Source: a bacterium (lineage in GTDB: Bacteria > SZUA-79 > Acidulodesulfobacterales > Acidulodesulfobacteraceae). From it: a stretch of 13,753 bases of DNA. This document shows positions 6,147 to 13,133 of this stretch, one piece after another (within the stretch, counting starts at the first letter, position 1; every line of letters begins with the position of its first letter). The notes under the pieces were generated by a model, which was not told where the DNA came from, did no database searches, and saw only the letters and a list, made by a program, of their open reading frames with translations. The stretch lies in the NCBI GenBank assembly GCA_021813595.1, contig JAKAKF010000024.1, forward strand, positions 1-13,753, in the 5' to 3' direction. The position numbers and the translations under genes are program-made.

Positions 6147-7562
6147 ATGGAAAAGACCTTAAGCATAATATATAACGCTTTTTTGGCCGTTATATCTCCA
6201 TTTTTTTTTATGACGCTCTTCATTTTAAATCTGAATAAAAATAAAAAAAGCGAAGGCTACATTTATAAATTTTTCCCTGCTGCCTTTAAGCCTTTAAAGG
6301 AAGCGGCTCTTCAAAAAGGAGTCTGGATTCACGCCGTTTCGTTGGGGGAGATGAGGGCGGCGGTAAATTTTATCGATTTATTGCAGTCGGAATACGGTAA
6401 AAAAATCTATCTTTCCGCTACCACGAAAACAGGTTTCGATTTTGCGGATAATCTTTATAGAAGCAATGATAACGTTTTAACGTTTTATTTTCCTTACGAT
6501 TTTCCTTTTTCCGTCAGGGGAATATTGAAACTAATAAATCCTTCTTTGTTTATTTCGGTAGAAACGGAAATATGGCCTAATTTATTTAATATTCTAAATA
6601 AAAAAAATATTCCCATAGCGTTAATAAACGCAAGAATATCGGAAAAATCTTATAAAAATTACACTCGTTTCAGGTTTTTTTTCGGCTATATCTTTGAAAA
6701 GATAGATGCTGTTTTATGTATATCGGATATTTATTGTGAAAGATTTGCGTCGCTCGGCGTTAAAAAAGAAAATCTGCGCCAAACCGGCAATATGAAATTC
6801 GATATTAACGCATCCCTTATTGCAGGCGATATAAAAGAAAAAACCGCGATTCTTAAAAGATTTATAGAATTGAAAACTAATAATGCGGAAACCGTAAAAA
6901 TTATAGCGGCGGGAAGCACCCATAAAGGAGAAGAAGAGCTCGTCGCCGATTCCGCAATAAAATTAAACAAGCTGAACGATAAAAATAAAATTTTTCTCTT
7001 CGTTGCGCCGCGCCATCCCGAAAGGTTCGACGAGGTTTACAAACTTTTAAACAACTACTTGCCCGAAATAGAACTTTACAAGCTTTCTTCGATTTATTAT
7101 TCTAAAGATAATAATATTCATAATTTGCCAGAAAGCAAAGTCGTCGTAGTTTTAATAGATATTATAGGACAGCTTTTGACGGTTTACGGCATATGCGGCG
7201 CCGCTTTCGTCGGCGGCAGTATGGTTTCTGCCGGCGGACATAATCTTCTCGAACCTTTGGTTTTTGGGAAACCGGTAATTTTCGGCAGATACGTTCAGAA
7301 TTTTTCGGAAGCGGCGGAAGAGATTAAAAAGAATTCCGCCGGAAGACAGATTGATTCCCCTTTGGAATTATATGAGGCGTTAGCCGGTTATCTGCTTAAC
7401 GATAAATCGGCCGAATCGGCCGGGAAAAACGGCCTAAGCCTTATGGCCCGCAATAAAGGCGTTTCCCTTAGGAACCTTGAGTATTTACATTATAAAGGAT
7501 ATTTACGGCCGGCAAAAAACGCGGATAAAAAAACGGTTGACAAAGTTATTAAAACCTATTAA
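6147..7562 (+). CDS. waaA: 3-deoxy-D-manno-octulosonic acid (Kdo) transferase WaaA
   Basis: A 471-residue inner-membrane GT30 glycosyltransferase that transfers Kdo from CMP-Kdo to lipid IVA, the first core sugar step of LPS. An N-terminal membrane anchor (about 8-29) is followed by GVWIHAVSLGEMRA, where Glu68 is the family's catalytic acid. Further on come LSATTKTGFDFA, VETEIWPNLF, LINARISEKSY, AGSTHKGEEE, APRHPERF and FVGGSMVSAGGHNLLEP, all diagnostic. The motif HNLLEP and the preceding Gly-rich turn form the nucleotide-sugar site. Whether it adds one or more Kdo residues cannot be told from sequence. The gene follows gspM by 20 bases and carries the rplU promoter within its 3' end. Confidence 0.96.
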   Translation: MEKTLSIIYNAFLAVISPFFFMTLFILNLNKNKKSEGYIYKFFPAAFKPLKEAALQKGVWIHAVSLGEMRAAVNFIDLLQSEYGKKIYLSATTKTGFDFADNLYRSNDNVLTFYFPYDFPFSVRGILKLINPSLFISVETEIWPNLFNILNKKNIPIALINARISEKSYKNYTRFRFFFGYIFEKIDAVLCISDIYCERFASLGVKKENLRQTGNMKFDINASLIAGDIKEKTAILKRFIELKTNNAETVKIIAAGSTHKGEEELVADSAIKLNKLNDKNKIFLFVAPRHPERFDEVYKLLNNYLPEIELYKLSSIYYSKDNNIHNLPESKVVVVLIDIIGQLLTVYGICGAAFVGGSMVSAGGHNLLEPLVFGKPVIFGRYVQNFSEAAEEIKKNSAGRQIDSPLELYEALAGYLLNDKSAESAGKNGLSLMARNKGVSLRNLEYLHYKGYLRPAKNADKKTVDKVIKTY

Positions 7563-7565
7563 AAT
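7537..7565 (+). promoter_or_regulatory. Strong sigma70-type promoter for rplU
   Basis: TTGACA (7537-7542, perfect), a 17-base spacer, then TAAAAT (7560-7565, 5 of 6). The -35 and spacer lie inside the end of waaA. Transcription would start near 7572 and leave a leader of about 57 bases before rplU. This is the best promoter match in the window. Confidence 0.62.
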
Positions 7566-7616
7566 TAATAATTCAAGTTTAAATATTTCTTAATTTTTCT
7601 TAATTTTTTAAGCTAA

Positions 7617-7622
7617 AGAGGA
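7617..7622 (+). promoter_or_regulatory. Shine-Dalgarno of rplU
   Basis: AGAGGA, 6 bases ahead of ATG 7629. It stands out because most gsp genes here, and obgE, lack a recognisable Shine-Dalgarno. Confidence 0.7.
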
Positions 7623-7628
7623 TTTGTT

Positions 7629-7946
7629 ATGAGTAAAGACAATTATGCCGTAATTAATACCGGATCAAAGCAATATGTCGTTTCGCAGGGCGATATTTTA
7701 AGAATAGAAACCGTAGGCAAGGAAAAGGGCGAAGAGATAACTTTTACGCCGGTAGCCGTTAAAAACGGGGATGTTTTGCTGACGGACAAACAGGCATTAA
7801 AGGATAAAAGCGTCACCGGAACGGTGGTCAGAAACGGCAGAGCCAAAAAAATCGTAGTATTTAAAATGAAACGCCGCAAAGACGAAAGGAAAAAAAGAGG
7901 GCACAGACAGAACTTTACGGAAGTCAGAATAACCGGAATAGCTTAA
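7629..7946 (+). CDS. rplU: 50S ribosomal protein bL21
   Basis: A 105-residue protein of normal length for bL21, which binds 23S rRNA in the large subunit. The N-terminal strand motif YAVINTGSKQYVVSQGDILRIE and the C-terminal signature KKIVVFKMKRRKDERKKRGH followed by RQNFTEVRITGI are those of the family. It begins a block with rpmA and obgE, a very common arrangement in bacteria. It has its own promoter at 7537-7565 and a clear Shine-Dalgarno. Confidence 0.98.
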   Translation: MSKDNYAVINTGSKQYVVSQGDILRIETVGKEKGEEITFTPVAVKNGDVLLTDKQALKDKSVTGTVVRNGRAKKIVVFKMKRRKDERKKRGHRQNFTEVRITGIA

Positions 7947-7952
7947 TTGCTT

Positions 7953-7981
7953 TTGTCAGGCATTACTTGATAAATTATAAG
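7953..7981 (+). promoter_or_regulatory. Candidate sigma70-type promoter for rpmA
   Basis: TTGTCA (7953-7958, 5 of 6), a 17-base spacer and TATAAG (7976-7981, 5 of 6) in the 73-base gap between rplU and rpmA. Transcription would start near 7988, about 32 bases ahead of the rpmA ATG. A second promoter here would let bL27 be made apart from bL21. Confidence 0.45.
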
Positions 7982-8019
7982 ATAATAAAATAATATTAAA
8001 TTAAGAAGCAGGTGATATT

Positions 8020-8277
8020 ATGGCGCATAAAAAAGCCGGGGGAAGTTCTAGAAACGGCAGAGACAGTCAGGGTCAGAGGAGAGGGGTAAAAAGATTCGGG
8101 GGGCAGTTAGTAAAACCGGGCGAGATTATAGTGCGTCAGGTCGGCTCTTCTTTCCACCCGGGAAAATATGTTAAAGAGGGCAAAGATTATACCCTTTATT
8201 CAATAATAAAAGGTTTCGTTAAATTTCATGCCGGGAAAAACAACAGGAAATTCGTAAGCATTATACCTGCGGAATAA
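8020..8277 (+). CDS. rpmA: 50S ribosomal protein bL27
   Basis: An 85-residue protein starting directly with [20 protein letters not shown], the flexible N-terminal tail that reaches the peptidyl-transferase centre. There is no cleavable N-terminal extension of the Firmicutes kind. The core follows with GVKRFGGQ, then [16 protein letters not shown]. Its Shine-Dalgarno AGGTGAT ends at 8016, just ahead of ATG 8020. It lies 73 bases after rplU. The 236-base spacer downstream separates it from obgE. Confidence 0.98.
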   Translation: MAHKKAGGSSRNGRDSQGQRRGVKRFGGQLVKPGEIIVRQVGSSFHPGKYVKEGKDYTLYSIIKGFVKFHAGKNNRKFVSIIPAE

Positions 8278-8329
8278 CAATTAGTTATATACTTTATCTT
8301 CAACGAACTTTGCTTCGCTAAAATATTCC

Positions 8330-8374
8330 GCGGGGTTATCGCCCCGGACAGCCCGCTCTTTAATTATTATTTAA
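8330..8374 (+). terminator. Possible terminator after rpmA, with two competing stems
   Basis: Stem A pairs CGGGG (8331-8335) with CCCCG (8342-8346) around a 6-base loop. Stem B pairs GCGGG (8330-8334) with CCCGC (8352-8356). They share the left arm, so only one can form at a time. Stem B is followed by a T-rich but A-interrupted run from 8357, a poor U-tract, so termination is possible but not assured. Confidence 0.32.
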
Positions 8375-8490
8375 CACGCATATAATCAAATAATCATATT
8401 CAATATATTCATGCCGATTTGAAGGCCGCAGGTTTTTGCCGTCGTTTAACAAAAGTGGTGCCAGCCTGTTTGCGTCTAACTTGTATCTTG

Positions 8491-8496
8491 TATAAT
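8491..8496 (+). promoter_or_regulatory. Possible -10 box for obgE
   Basis: A perfect TATAAT 17 bases ahead of the obgE ATG (8514). The nearest -35 candidate is a poor TTGCGT (8470-8475) at only 15 bases. If used, the leader would be about 11 bases, with no Shine-Dalgarno in it. Confidence 0.28.
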
Positions 8497-8513
8497 TAAC
8501 TAAAATTTATAAT

Positions 8514-9545
8514 ATGAAATTTGTCGATAATGCCGTAATAACTATAGCTTCCGGAAAAGGGGGGAGGGGAGCGGTCAGTTTTAGGCGGGAAAAATTCATA
8601 CCTAAGGGGGGACCGGACGGCGGCGACGGAGGGAAAGGCGGCGACGTTATATTTAAAGCTTCGCATAATATAACGAGCCTTCTCGATTTCAGATATAAGC
8701 CGAGATATATAGCCGAAAATGGCGGCAACGGACAGGGCAACAACAAGAAAGGCAGGGACGGAAAAGATATTATTATAACCGTGCCGGCCGGTACGACAGT
8801 TGTAGATTTTGATTCCGGAGAAGTAATGGCAGACCTTACGAAAGACGGCGAAGAAACGGTTCTATTGAGGGGCGGTATTGGAGGGAAAGGCAACACTTTT
8901 TTTAAGTCGTCCACGCAGAGAAGACCGCGTTTTGCTCAGCCAGGCATATCTGGCGTAACCAGAAAAGTCCGTCTTGTCCTGAAAAGCTTAGGAGACATAG
9001 GTTTAGTAGGCTTTCCAAATGCTGGCAAGTCAACTCTTATATCCAAACTTACCGGTTCTCACGCAAAAATAGCTCCGTATCCTTTTACGACCAAAACTCC
9101 TAACCTTGGGGTCTATATGGGCGATAATCCTGACGAGTCGGCTAAAACGTTAACTATAGTCGATATCCCCGGTATAATAGAAGGCGCTTCGGAAGGCGCC
9201 GGCCTCGGTCTTAAATTTTTAAGCCATATAGAAAGGTCTAATATACTTTTGCATCTTATTGAAATAGGAACTTTTAAAGATATTAAAACTGCATACGAAT
9301 CGGTAATTAAAGAAATAGCCGAATACGACGAAAATATTCTTAAAAAAGAACGAATAGCGGCTATAAATAAAATAGACCTCATAACCGATGCCAAAAAATT
9401 AAATAAAATTATTAAAGATACTAAGAAATTTTTTTCGGAGCAAAATATTTCGGTATACTTTATATCGGCATTTTACGGCACCGGAATAGACGAACTTAAA
9501 AACGAATTAAATTTAATTTTAAATAAAAAAAATATTGCGGTATAA
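8514..9545 (+). CDS. obgE: Ribosome-assembly GTPase Obg/CgtA
   Basis: A 343-residue GTPase that acts on the maturing 50S subunit and links growth to stress signalling. The Gly-rich Obg domain fills residues 1 to about 158 (SGKGGRGAVSFRREKFIPKG, then GGDGGKGGDV). The G domain follows with G1 GFPNAGKST (166-174), a G2 region around PFTTKTPNLG, G3 DIPGIIEGA, G4 NKID and G5 ISAFYGTG. It ends soon after G5, so the extra C-terminal domain of some Obg proteins is absent. There is no clear Shine-Dalgarno before ATG 8514. proB starts 36 bases downstream, so obgE probably leads the operon through rsfS. Confidence 0.97.
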   Translation: MKFVDNAVITIASGKGGRGAVSFRREKFIPKGGPDGGDGGKGGDVIFKASHNITSLLDFRYKPRYIAENGGNGQGNNKKGRDGKDIIITVPAGTTVVDFDSGEVMADLTKDGEETVLLRGGIGGKGNTFFKSSTQRRPRFAQPGISGVTRKVRLVLKSLGDIGLVGFPNAGKSTLISKLTGSHAKIAPYPFTTKTPNLGVYMGDNPDESAKTLTIVDIPGIIEGASEGAGLGLKFLSHIERSNILLHLIEIGTFKDIKTAYESVIKEIAEYDENILKKERIAAINKIDLITDAKKLNKIIKDTKKFFSEQNISVYFISAFYGTGIDELKNELNLILNKKNIAV

Positions 9546-9581
9546 TTACAACATAATTATAAAATTCTTATTAAGATATAA

Positions 9582-10733
9582 GTGAAAGAGCAGAATAATT
9601 TTAAAGAATATTTCGATTCTAAAAGAAGAATAGTAATAAAAATAGGCACGCAGGTTCTTTTAAACGAAGAAGGAAAACTTTCTCCGACGTCTTTTAAAAA
9701 TATCTGCGGTTTCGTTAATTCGCTTAAGGCTCAAAAAAAGGAAGTAATACTTGTTTCATCCGGCGCTATCGCCGCCGGAAAAGATATGTTAGGCATAAAC
9801 CCGGAAACAGGCGGATTTTCCATTCCGCAAAAACAGGCGTTTGCCGCATGCGGACAGCCCGTTTTGATGAAAAATTACGATTCCTTTTTTAAACGGTACG
9901 GTCTTAAAACAGCGCAGGTTCTTTTAACAAAAGAAGACGTTTCCGTCAGAAAGAGATTTACAAATGCACGCAATACCATATATGAATTGCTTAATAACGG
10001 AGTAATTCCTATAATAAACGAAAACGACACCGTTTCGTACGAAGAAATAAAATTTTCGGACAACGACCAGCTGTCCGCGCTCGTTTTAAACTTGGTATGC
10101 GCAGACCTTTTTATTATTCTTTCAAACGTAAAAGGGGTTTTCGATAAAAATCCGAATATTTATAAAAATGCAAAACCGGTCAAAATCATAAACGACATTA
10201 AAAATTACATTAAAAATTTTAAAGACGGTTCTAAAAGCATTCACGGAACCGGAGGCATGAAATCAAAACTTTATGCCGCTTTTATCGCCGCCAGCGCGGG
10301 CATAGATACCGTCATCGCTTCGGGTAAAGACAAAAAAGGTCTGAATTCTTTATCGGAAGGCAAATTATGCGGAACCTTAATTGTTTCTTCGCCTCGTAAC
10401 AAAATAAACAAAAAAAAACACTGGCTTTTATTCGGAATGGAAAAATCGGGAGAGATAGTTGCCGATAAAGGCGCTATCGAAGCGATTACTTTTCAAAATA
10501 AAAGCCTTCTTGCGGGAGGAGTAATTAAAATAAAAGGCGATTTTAAAAAAGGCGACGGAGTTTATATACTGGACGAAAACGGAACCGTTTTTTCTAAGGG
10601 CATCGCTAATCTCGATTCGGACGATGTTATAAAAATAAAAGGTTTGAGTGCCGAAGAAATAAAAATAAAATTCGGCAAAGATAAAATTTCCTCTTTAGTA
10701 GTCCATAAAGATAAAATGGCTTCAAACGTATAA
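9582..10733 (+). CDS. proB: Glutamate 5-kinase ProB, GTG start
   Basis: A 383-residue cytoplasmic enzyme that phosphorylates glutamate with ATP, the committed step of proline synthesis. The amino-acid-kinase domain (about 15-265) shows RIVIKIGTQVL, VSSGAIAAG, IPIINENDTVS with FSDNDQLSALV, and GTGGMKSKLYAA. A C-terminal PUA domain (about 285-375) follows, with LLAGGVIKIKGDFKKGDGV. The start is GTG 9582, because a TAA sits directly before it in frame. No strong Shine-Dalgarno is seen. proA follows after 25 bases, so the first two enzymes of the pathway are made together. Confidence 0.97.
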   Translation: MKEQNNFKEYFDSKRRIVIKIGTQVLLNEEGKLSPTSFKNICGFVNSLKAQKKEVILVSSGAIAAGKDMLGINPETGGFSIPQKQAFAACGQPVLMKNYDSFFKRYGLKTAQVLLTKEDVSVRKRFTNARNTIYELLNNGVIPIINENDTVSYEEIKFSDNDQLSALVLNLVCADLFIILSNVKGVFDKNPNIYKNAKPVKIINDIKNYIKNFKDGSKSIHGTGGMKSKLYAAFIAASAGIDTVIASGKDKKGLNSLSEGKLCGTLIVSSPRNKINKKKHWLLFGMEKSGEIVADKGAIEAITFQNKSLLAGGVIKIKGDFKKGDGVYILDENGTVFSKGIANLDSDDVIKIKGLSAEEIKIKFGKDKISSLVVHKDKMASNV

Positions 10734-10747
10734 AAAATGGGAGATAA

Positions 10748-10753
10748 AAGGAG
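10748..10753 (+). promoter_or_regulatory. Shine-Dalgarno of proA
   Basis: AAGGAG, 5 bases ahead of ATG 10759. It selects this ATG over a second in-frame ATG at 10768. Confidence 0.75.
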
Positions 10754-10758
10754 CAGAT

Positions 10759-12036
10759 ATGGACAATATGAGTAAAACCGCATCTATAGAAGAAATTGCG
10801 GAGAAGGCTTACGGCGCAAGCAGCAGTATAGCAAATGCCGGCCCCGCAATAAAACTTAATATACTCGGGACACTCAAGGACCTTTTAATTAAAAATAAAA
10901 AGAGGATAGAAGCCGAAAATGCCAAGGATATAGAAAGCGCAAAAGCGGCAGGTTTAAGCAAGCCTATGCTGGACAGGCTTTATATCGGCGAAAAGACGTT
11001 TTCTTCCATGCTTAATTCTATCGACGACGTAATGAAGATTAAAGACCCCGTAGGCGAAATAGAAAATATAGCGGTAAGGCCGAACGGGCTTATGGTAGGC
11101 AGGATGAGAATACCGCTAGGCGTAATCGGAATAATTTACGAATCTAGACCGAACGTTACTATCGATGCGTCTATACTCTGTCTTTTGTCCGGGAATGCGG
11201 TAATATTAAGGGGCGGTTCGGAGGCTATAAACTCTAATAAAATACTTGCTTCGATAGTTGCGGAAAGCTTAAAAATTAACGGACTTCCTCCGGAAGCCGT
11301 TTCCATAGTTCCTTATACCGACAGGTCTGCAATTACCGAAATGATATCGCTCAAAAAATACATAGACCTTATAATACCGCGGGGCGGCGAAGGACTTATT
11401 TCGTTCGTGACGGAAAATTCCAAAATTCCGGTAATAAAGCACGATAAAGGCGTCTGCCATATATACGTCGATAAATATGCCGATATAAATAAATCGGTCG
11501 GCGTAATAATCAATTCAAAAGTTCAGAGGCCTTCCGTGTGCAATGCTTTGGAAACCCTTATGGTCCACTCCGATATTATGGGGGATTTTATGCCGGAAAT
11601 GCTTGCCGAACTTAAAAAGAACGGTGTAGAAACGAGAGTGGACGGCGAAATTATGAATATTTTTAAAAATAAGTTTAATTTTATAACTCCCGCAACCGAT
11701 GCAGACTGGGATGCCGAATATCTTAACCTTACCCTCTCGGTTAAAGCCGTTAAAAATATGGACGAAGCAATAGAGCATATAAAATTGCACGGTTCAAACC
11801 ATACCGAGTCTATATTGACCGAAAACTACAGCCGCGCCCTCGAGTTCATAAAAAAAGTAAATTCATCCTGCGTGCTTATAAACGCTTCCACGAGATTTAA
11901 CGACGGCTTTGAGCTGGGACTAGGCGCCGAAATAGGCATATCTACTTCAAAAATTCATGCATTCGGACCTATGGGTGCAAAAGAGCTTACTACGACTAAA
12001 TTTGTAGTATTCGGAAACTATCAGAAAAGAACTTAA
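10759..12036 (+). CDS. proA: Gamma-glutamyl phosphate reductase ProA
   Basis: A 425-residue NADPH-dependent enzyme of the aldehyde dehydrogenase fold that turns glutamyl 5-phosphate into glutamate semialdehyde, which cyclises toward proline. Family marks are PLGVIGIIYESRPNVTIDA, ILRGGSEA, IPRGGEGLISFV, GVCHIYVDKYAD and QRPSVCNALETLM, where Cys261 is the expected catalytic thiol. SGNAVILRGG and the C-terminal SSCVLINASTRFNDGFELG region are also standard. Length is normal. The start at 10759 is set by a good Shine-Dalgarno. nadD follows after 17 bases. Confidence 0.98.
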   Translation: MDNMSKTASIEEIAEKAYGASSSIANAGPAIKLNILGTLKDLLIKNKKRIEAENAKDIESAKAAGLSKPMLDRLYIGEKTFSSMLNSIDDVMKIKDPVGEIENIAVRPNGLMVGRMRIPLGVIGIIYESRPNVTIDASILCLLSGNAVILRGGSEAINSNKILASIVAESLKINGLPPEAVSIVPYTDRSAITEMISLKKYIDLIIPRGGEGLISFVTENSKIPVIKHDKGVCHIYVDKYADINKSVGVIINSKVQRPSVCNALETLMVHSDIMGDFMPEMLAELKKNGVETRVDGEIMNIFKNKFNFITPATDADWDAEYLNLTLSVKAVKNMDEAIEHIKLHGSNHTESILTENYSRALEFIKKVNSSCVLINASTRFNDGFELGLGAEIGISTSKIHAFGPMGAKELTTTKFVVFGNYQKRT

Positions 12037-12053
12037 GCGCTAAACTGATAACT

Positions 12054-12701
12054 ATGAAAATAGGAATTTTCGGGGGTACGTTTAATCCGGTTCATTTCGG
12101 ACATTTAAGGGCCGCAGAAGAACTTGCGCAGAATTTTTTAGATAAGGTTATATTTATTCCTACAAATATAACTTCGAATAAAAAAATGCCCGGCATCGAC
12201 CCCGAAAAAAGAATGGAAATGCTCAATATAGCAATAAAAAACAACAAAAAATTCGAGGCGTCGGATATAGAAATAAAAAGAGGCGGACTTTCATACTCCT
12301 ATGACACGATTATTCAGCTTAAAAAAATATATCCGTCGGACGAACTGTATTTTATAGCGGGAGTAGATGCCTATTCAGACGTAAAGAATTGGAAAAACGG
12401 CGCCGAAATTTTCGATAAAATAAATTTTATAGTAGTTAACAGGTCGGGCATGAAATCGGATTCAAAAAATTTAGTTAAGCTTACGGGTTTTTTACCCGAT
12501 AATTTAAAAGAACGCATTAAGTTAGAATATTCGCAAAACAGATTAGTTACTCCCAAAAATAAATATATATATTTTTTGAAAATTACAAGATTGGATATTT
12601 CTTCAACCGCTATAAGAAATAATTTTAAAAATAATATTTCTAATCTCTTTTTATTGCCAAACGAGGTTATTAATTATATAATAAATAATAAGTTATATTA
12701 A
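12054..12701 (+). CDS. nadD: Nicotinate-nucleotide adenylyltransferase NadD
   Basis: A 215-residue nucleotidyltransferase that joins nicotinate mononucleotide and ATP to give deamido-NAD, in NAD synthesis. The N-terminal IGIFGGTFNPVHFGHLRAAE carries the (H/T)xGH phosphate-binding motif as HFGH. The middle has FIPTNITSNKK, SYSYDTI and FIAGVDAYSDVKNW. The C-terminal DISSTAIRNN is the ISSTxIR motif that closes over the nucleotide. Length is usual. ATG 12054 has no clear Shine-Dalgarno. rsfS lies directly behind it, the standard partner of nadD in many bacteria. Confidence 0.96.
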   Translation: MKIGIFGGTFNPVHFGHLRAAEELAQNFLDKVIFIPTNITSNKKMPGIDPEKRMEMLNIAIKNNKKFEASDIEIKRGGLSYSYDTIIQLKKIYPSDELYFIAGVDAYSDVKNWKNGAEIFDKINFIVVNRSGMKSDSKNLVKLTGFLPDNLKERIKLEYSQNRLVTPKNKYIYFLKITRLDISSTAIRNNFKNNISNLFLLPNEVINYIINNKLY

Positions 12702-12704
12702 GGA
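12700..12704 (+). promoter_or_regulatory. Possible Shine-Dalgarno deciding the rsfS start
   Basis: AAGGA overlaps the nadD stop (TAA at 12699-12701). It is 10 bases ahead of the ATC at 12715, the same spacing as for gspG, but only 2 bases ahead of the GTG at 12707, which is too close for normal use. It therefore favours ATC 12715 over GTG 12707. Confidence 0.45.
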
Positions 12705-12714
12705 CGGTGCAGGC

Positions 12715-13110
12715 ATCGAAACTTTTAAAAGCGGCAGAAAACCGCTTAAAAGAACAAATAAAAATATCAGGTCAGTTATAGACCTTCTTTTAGAGAAAAA
12801 GGCCCATAATATCTTAGTCCTCGACGTCAGAAAAGTCTCCGGAATAACTGATTTTATAATTGTAGCAGGGGGTTCGTCGGACAGACAGCTCAATACTATA
12901 GCGGATAATCTGCTAAAATCTTTCAAACAGAAGCCTATAGGGCATGAGGGTTTTTATACCCCCGGTTCAAGATGGATTGTTATAGATTACGGCAGTATGA
13001 TAATACACTTAATCCATGATGATTTAAGGTCGTACTATAATATCGAGGGGCTGTGGCCGGAAGCAAAAGAATTGGCGGTCGAAGCTTCTGTCGATAATAA
13101 AAAAACTTAA
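12715..13110 (+). CDS. rsfS: Ribosome silencing factor RsfS, no canonical start codon
   Basis: RsfS binds bL14 (formerly L14) on the 50S subunit and blocks joining with the 30S when nutrients are short. The conserved domain begins near base 12772 (SVIDLLLEKKAHNILVLDVR), then SGITDFIIVAGGSSDRQ, GFYTPGSRWIVIDYG, MIIHLIHDDLRSYYNIEGLW and a short tail. The frame is open from 12685 (a TAA lies at 12682-12684) but holds no ATG, GTG or TTG before the domain; the first ATG is far inside it. ATC 12715 is offered as the start (131 residues), because AAGGA lies upstream at a usable spacing. ATC 12766 would give 114 residues, nearer the usual length, but has no Shine-Dalgarno. A frameshift or a sequence error is also possible. 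Identity is sure; the start is not. Confidence 0.85.
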   Translation: METFKSGRKPLKRTNKNIRSVIDLLLEKKAHNILVLDVRKVSGITDFIIVAGGSSDRQLNTIADNLLKSFKQKPIGHEGFYTPGSRWIVIDYGSMIIHLIHDDLRSYYNIEGLWPEAKELAVEASVDNKKT

Positions 13111-13133
13111 TTTTAATTTAAATTATTCTCACA

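Larger units (their letters stand above)
8278..8513 (+). other. Structured intergenic region between rpmA and obgE
   Basis: This is the longest gene-free stretch in the window, and no convincing reading frame is seen on either strand. The first half contains two overlapping GC-rich stems (8330-8356) followed by AT-rich sequence. The second half (about 8412-8475) is again richer in G+C than the surrounding spacers and has several short complementary segments, such as CAGG at 8429-8432 with CCTG at 8465-8468. A TATAAT at 8491-8496 lies close to obgE. It could hold the end of the rplU-rpmA transcript, a regulatory leader of obgE, or a small RNA. I recognise no known RNA family in it. Confidence 0.4.

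Noticed and set aside
8508..8513. Second TATAAT directly touching the obgE ATG
   Set aside because: As a -10 box it would place the transcript start inside the gene, and no -35 box lies at a usable distance.
8507..8914. A 135-codon minus-strand frame rich in Pro and Ser
   Set aside because: It is the mirror of the Gly-rich Obg domain on the plus strand; the Pro/Ser bias is what antisense of Gly codons gives, and it matches no family I know.
11269..11790. Several minus-strand frames inside proA
   Set aside because: They overlap a clear, full-length ProA with all motifs intact and have no start signals or recognisable domains.
12693..12926. A 77-codon minus-strand frame with an ATG, opposite the start of rsfS
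   Set aside because: The plus-strand frame here encodes conserved RsfS motifs, so the antisense frame is a shadow.
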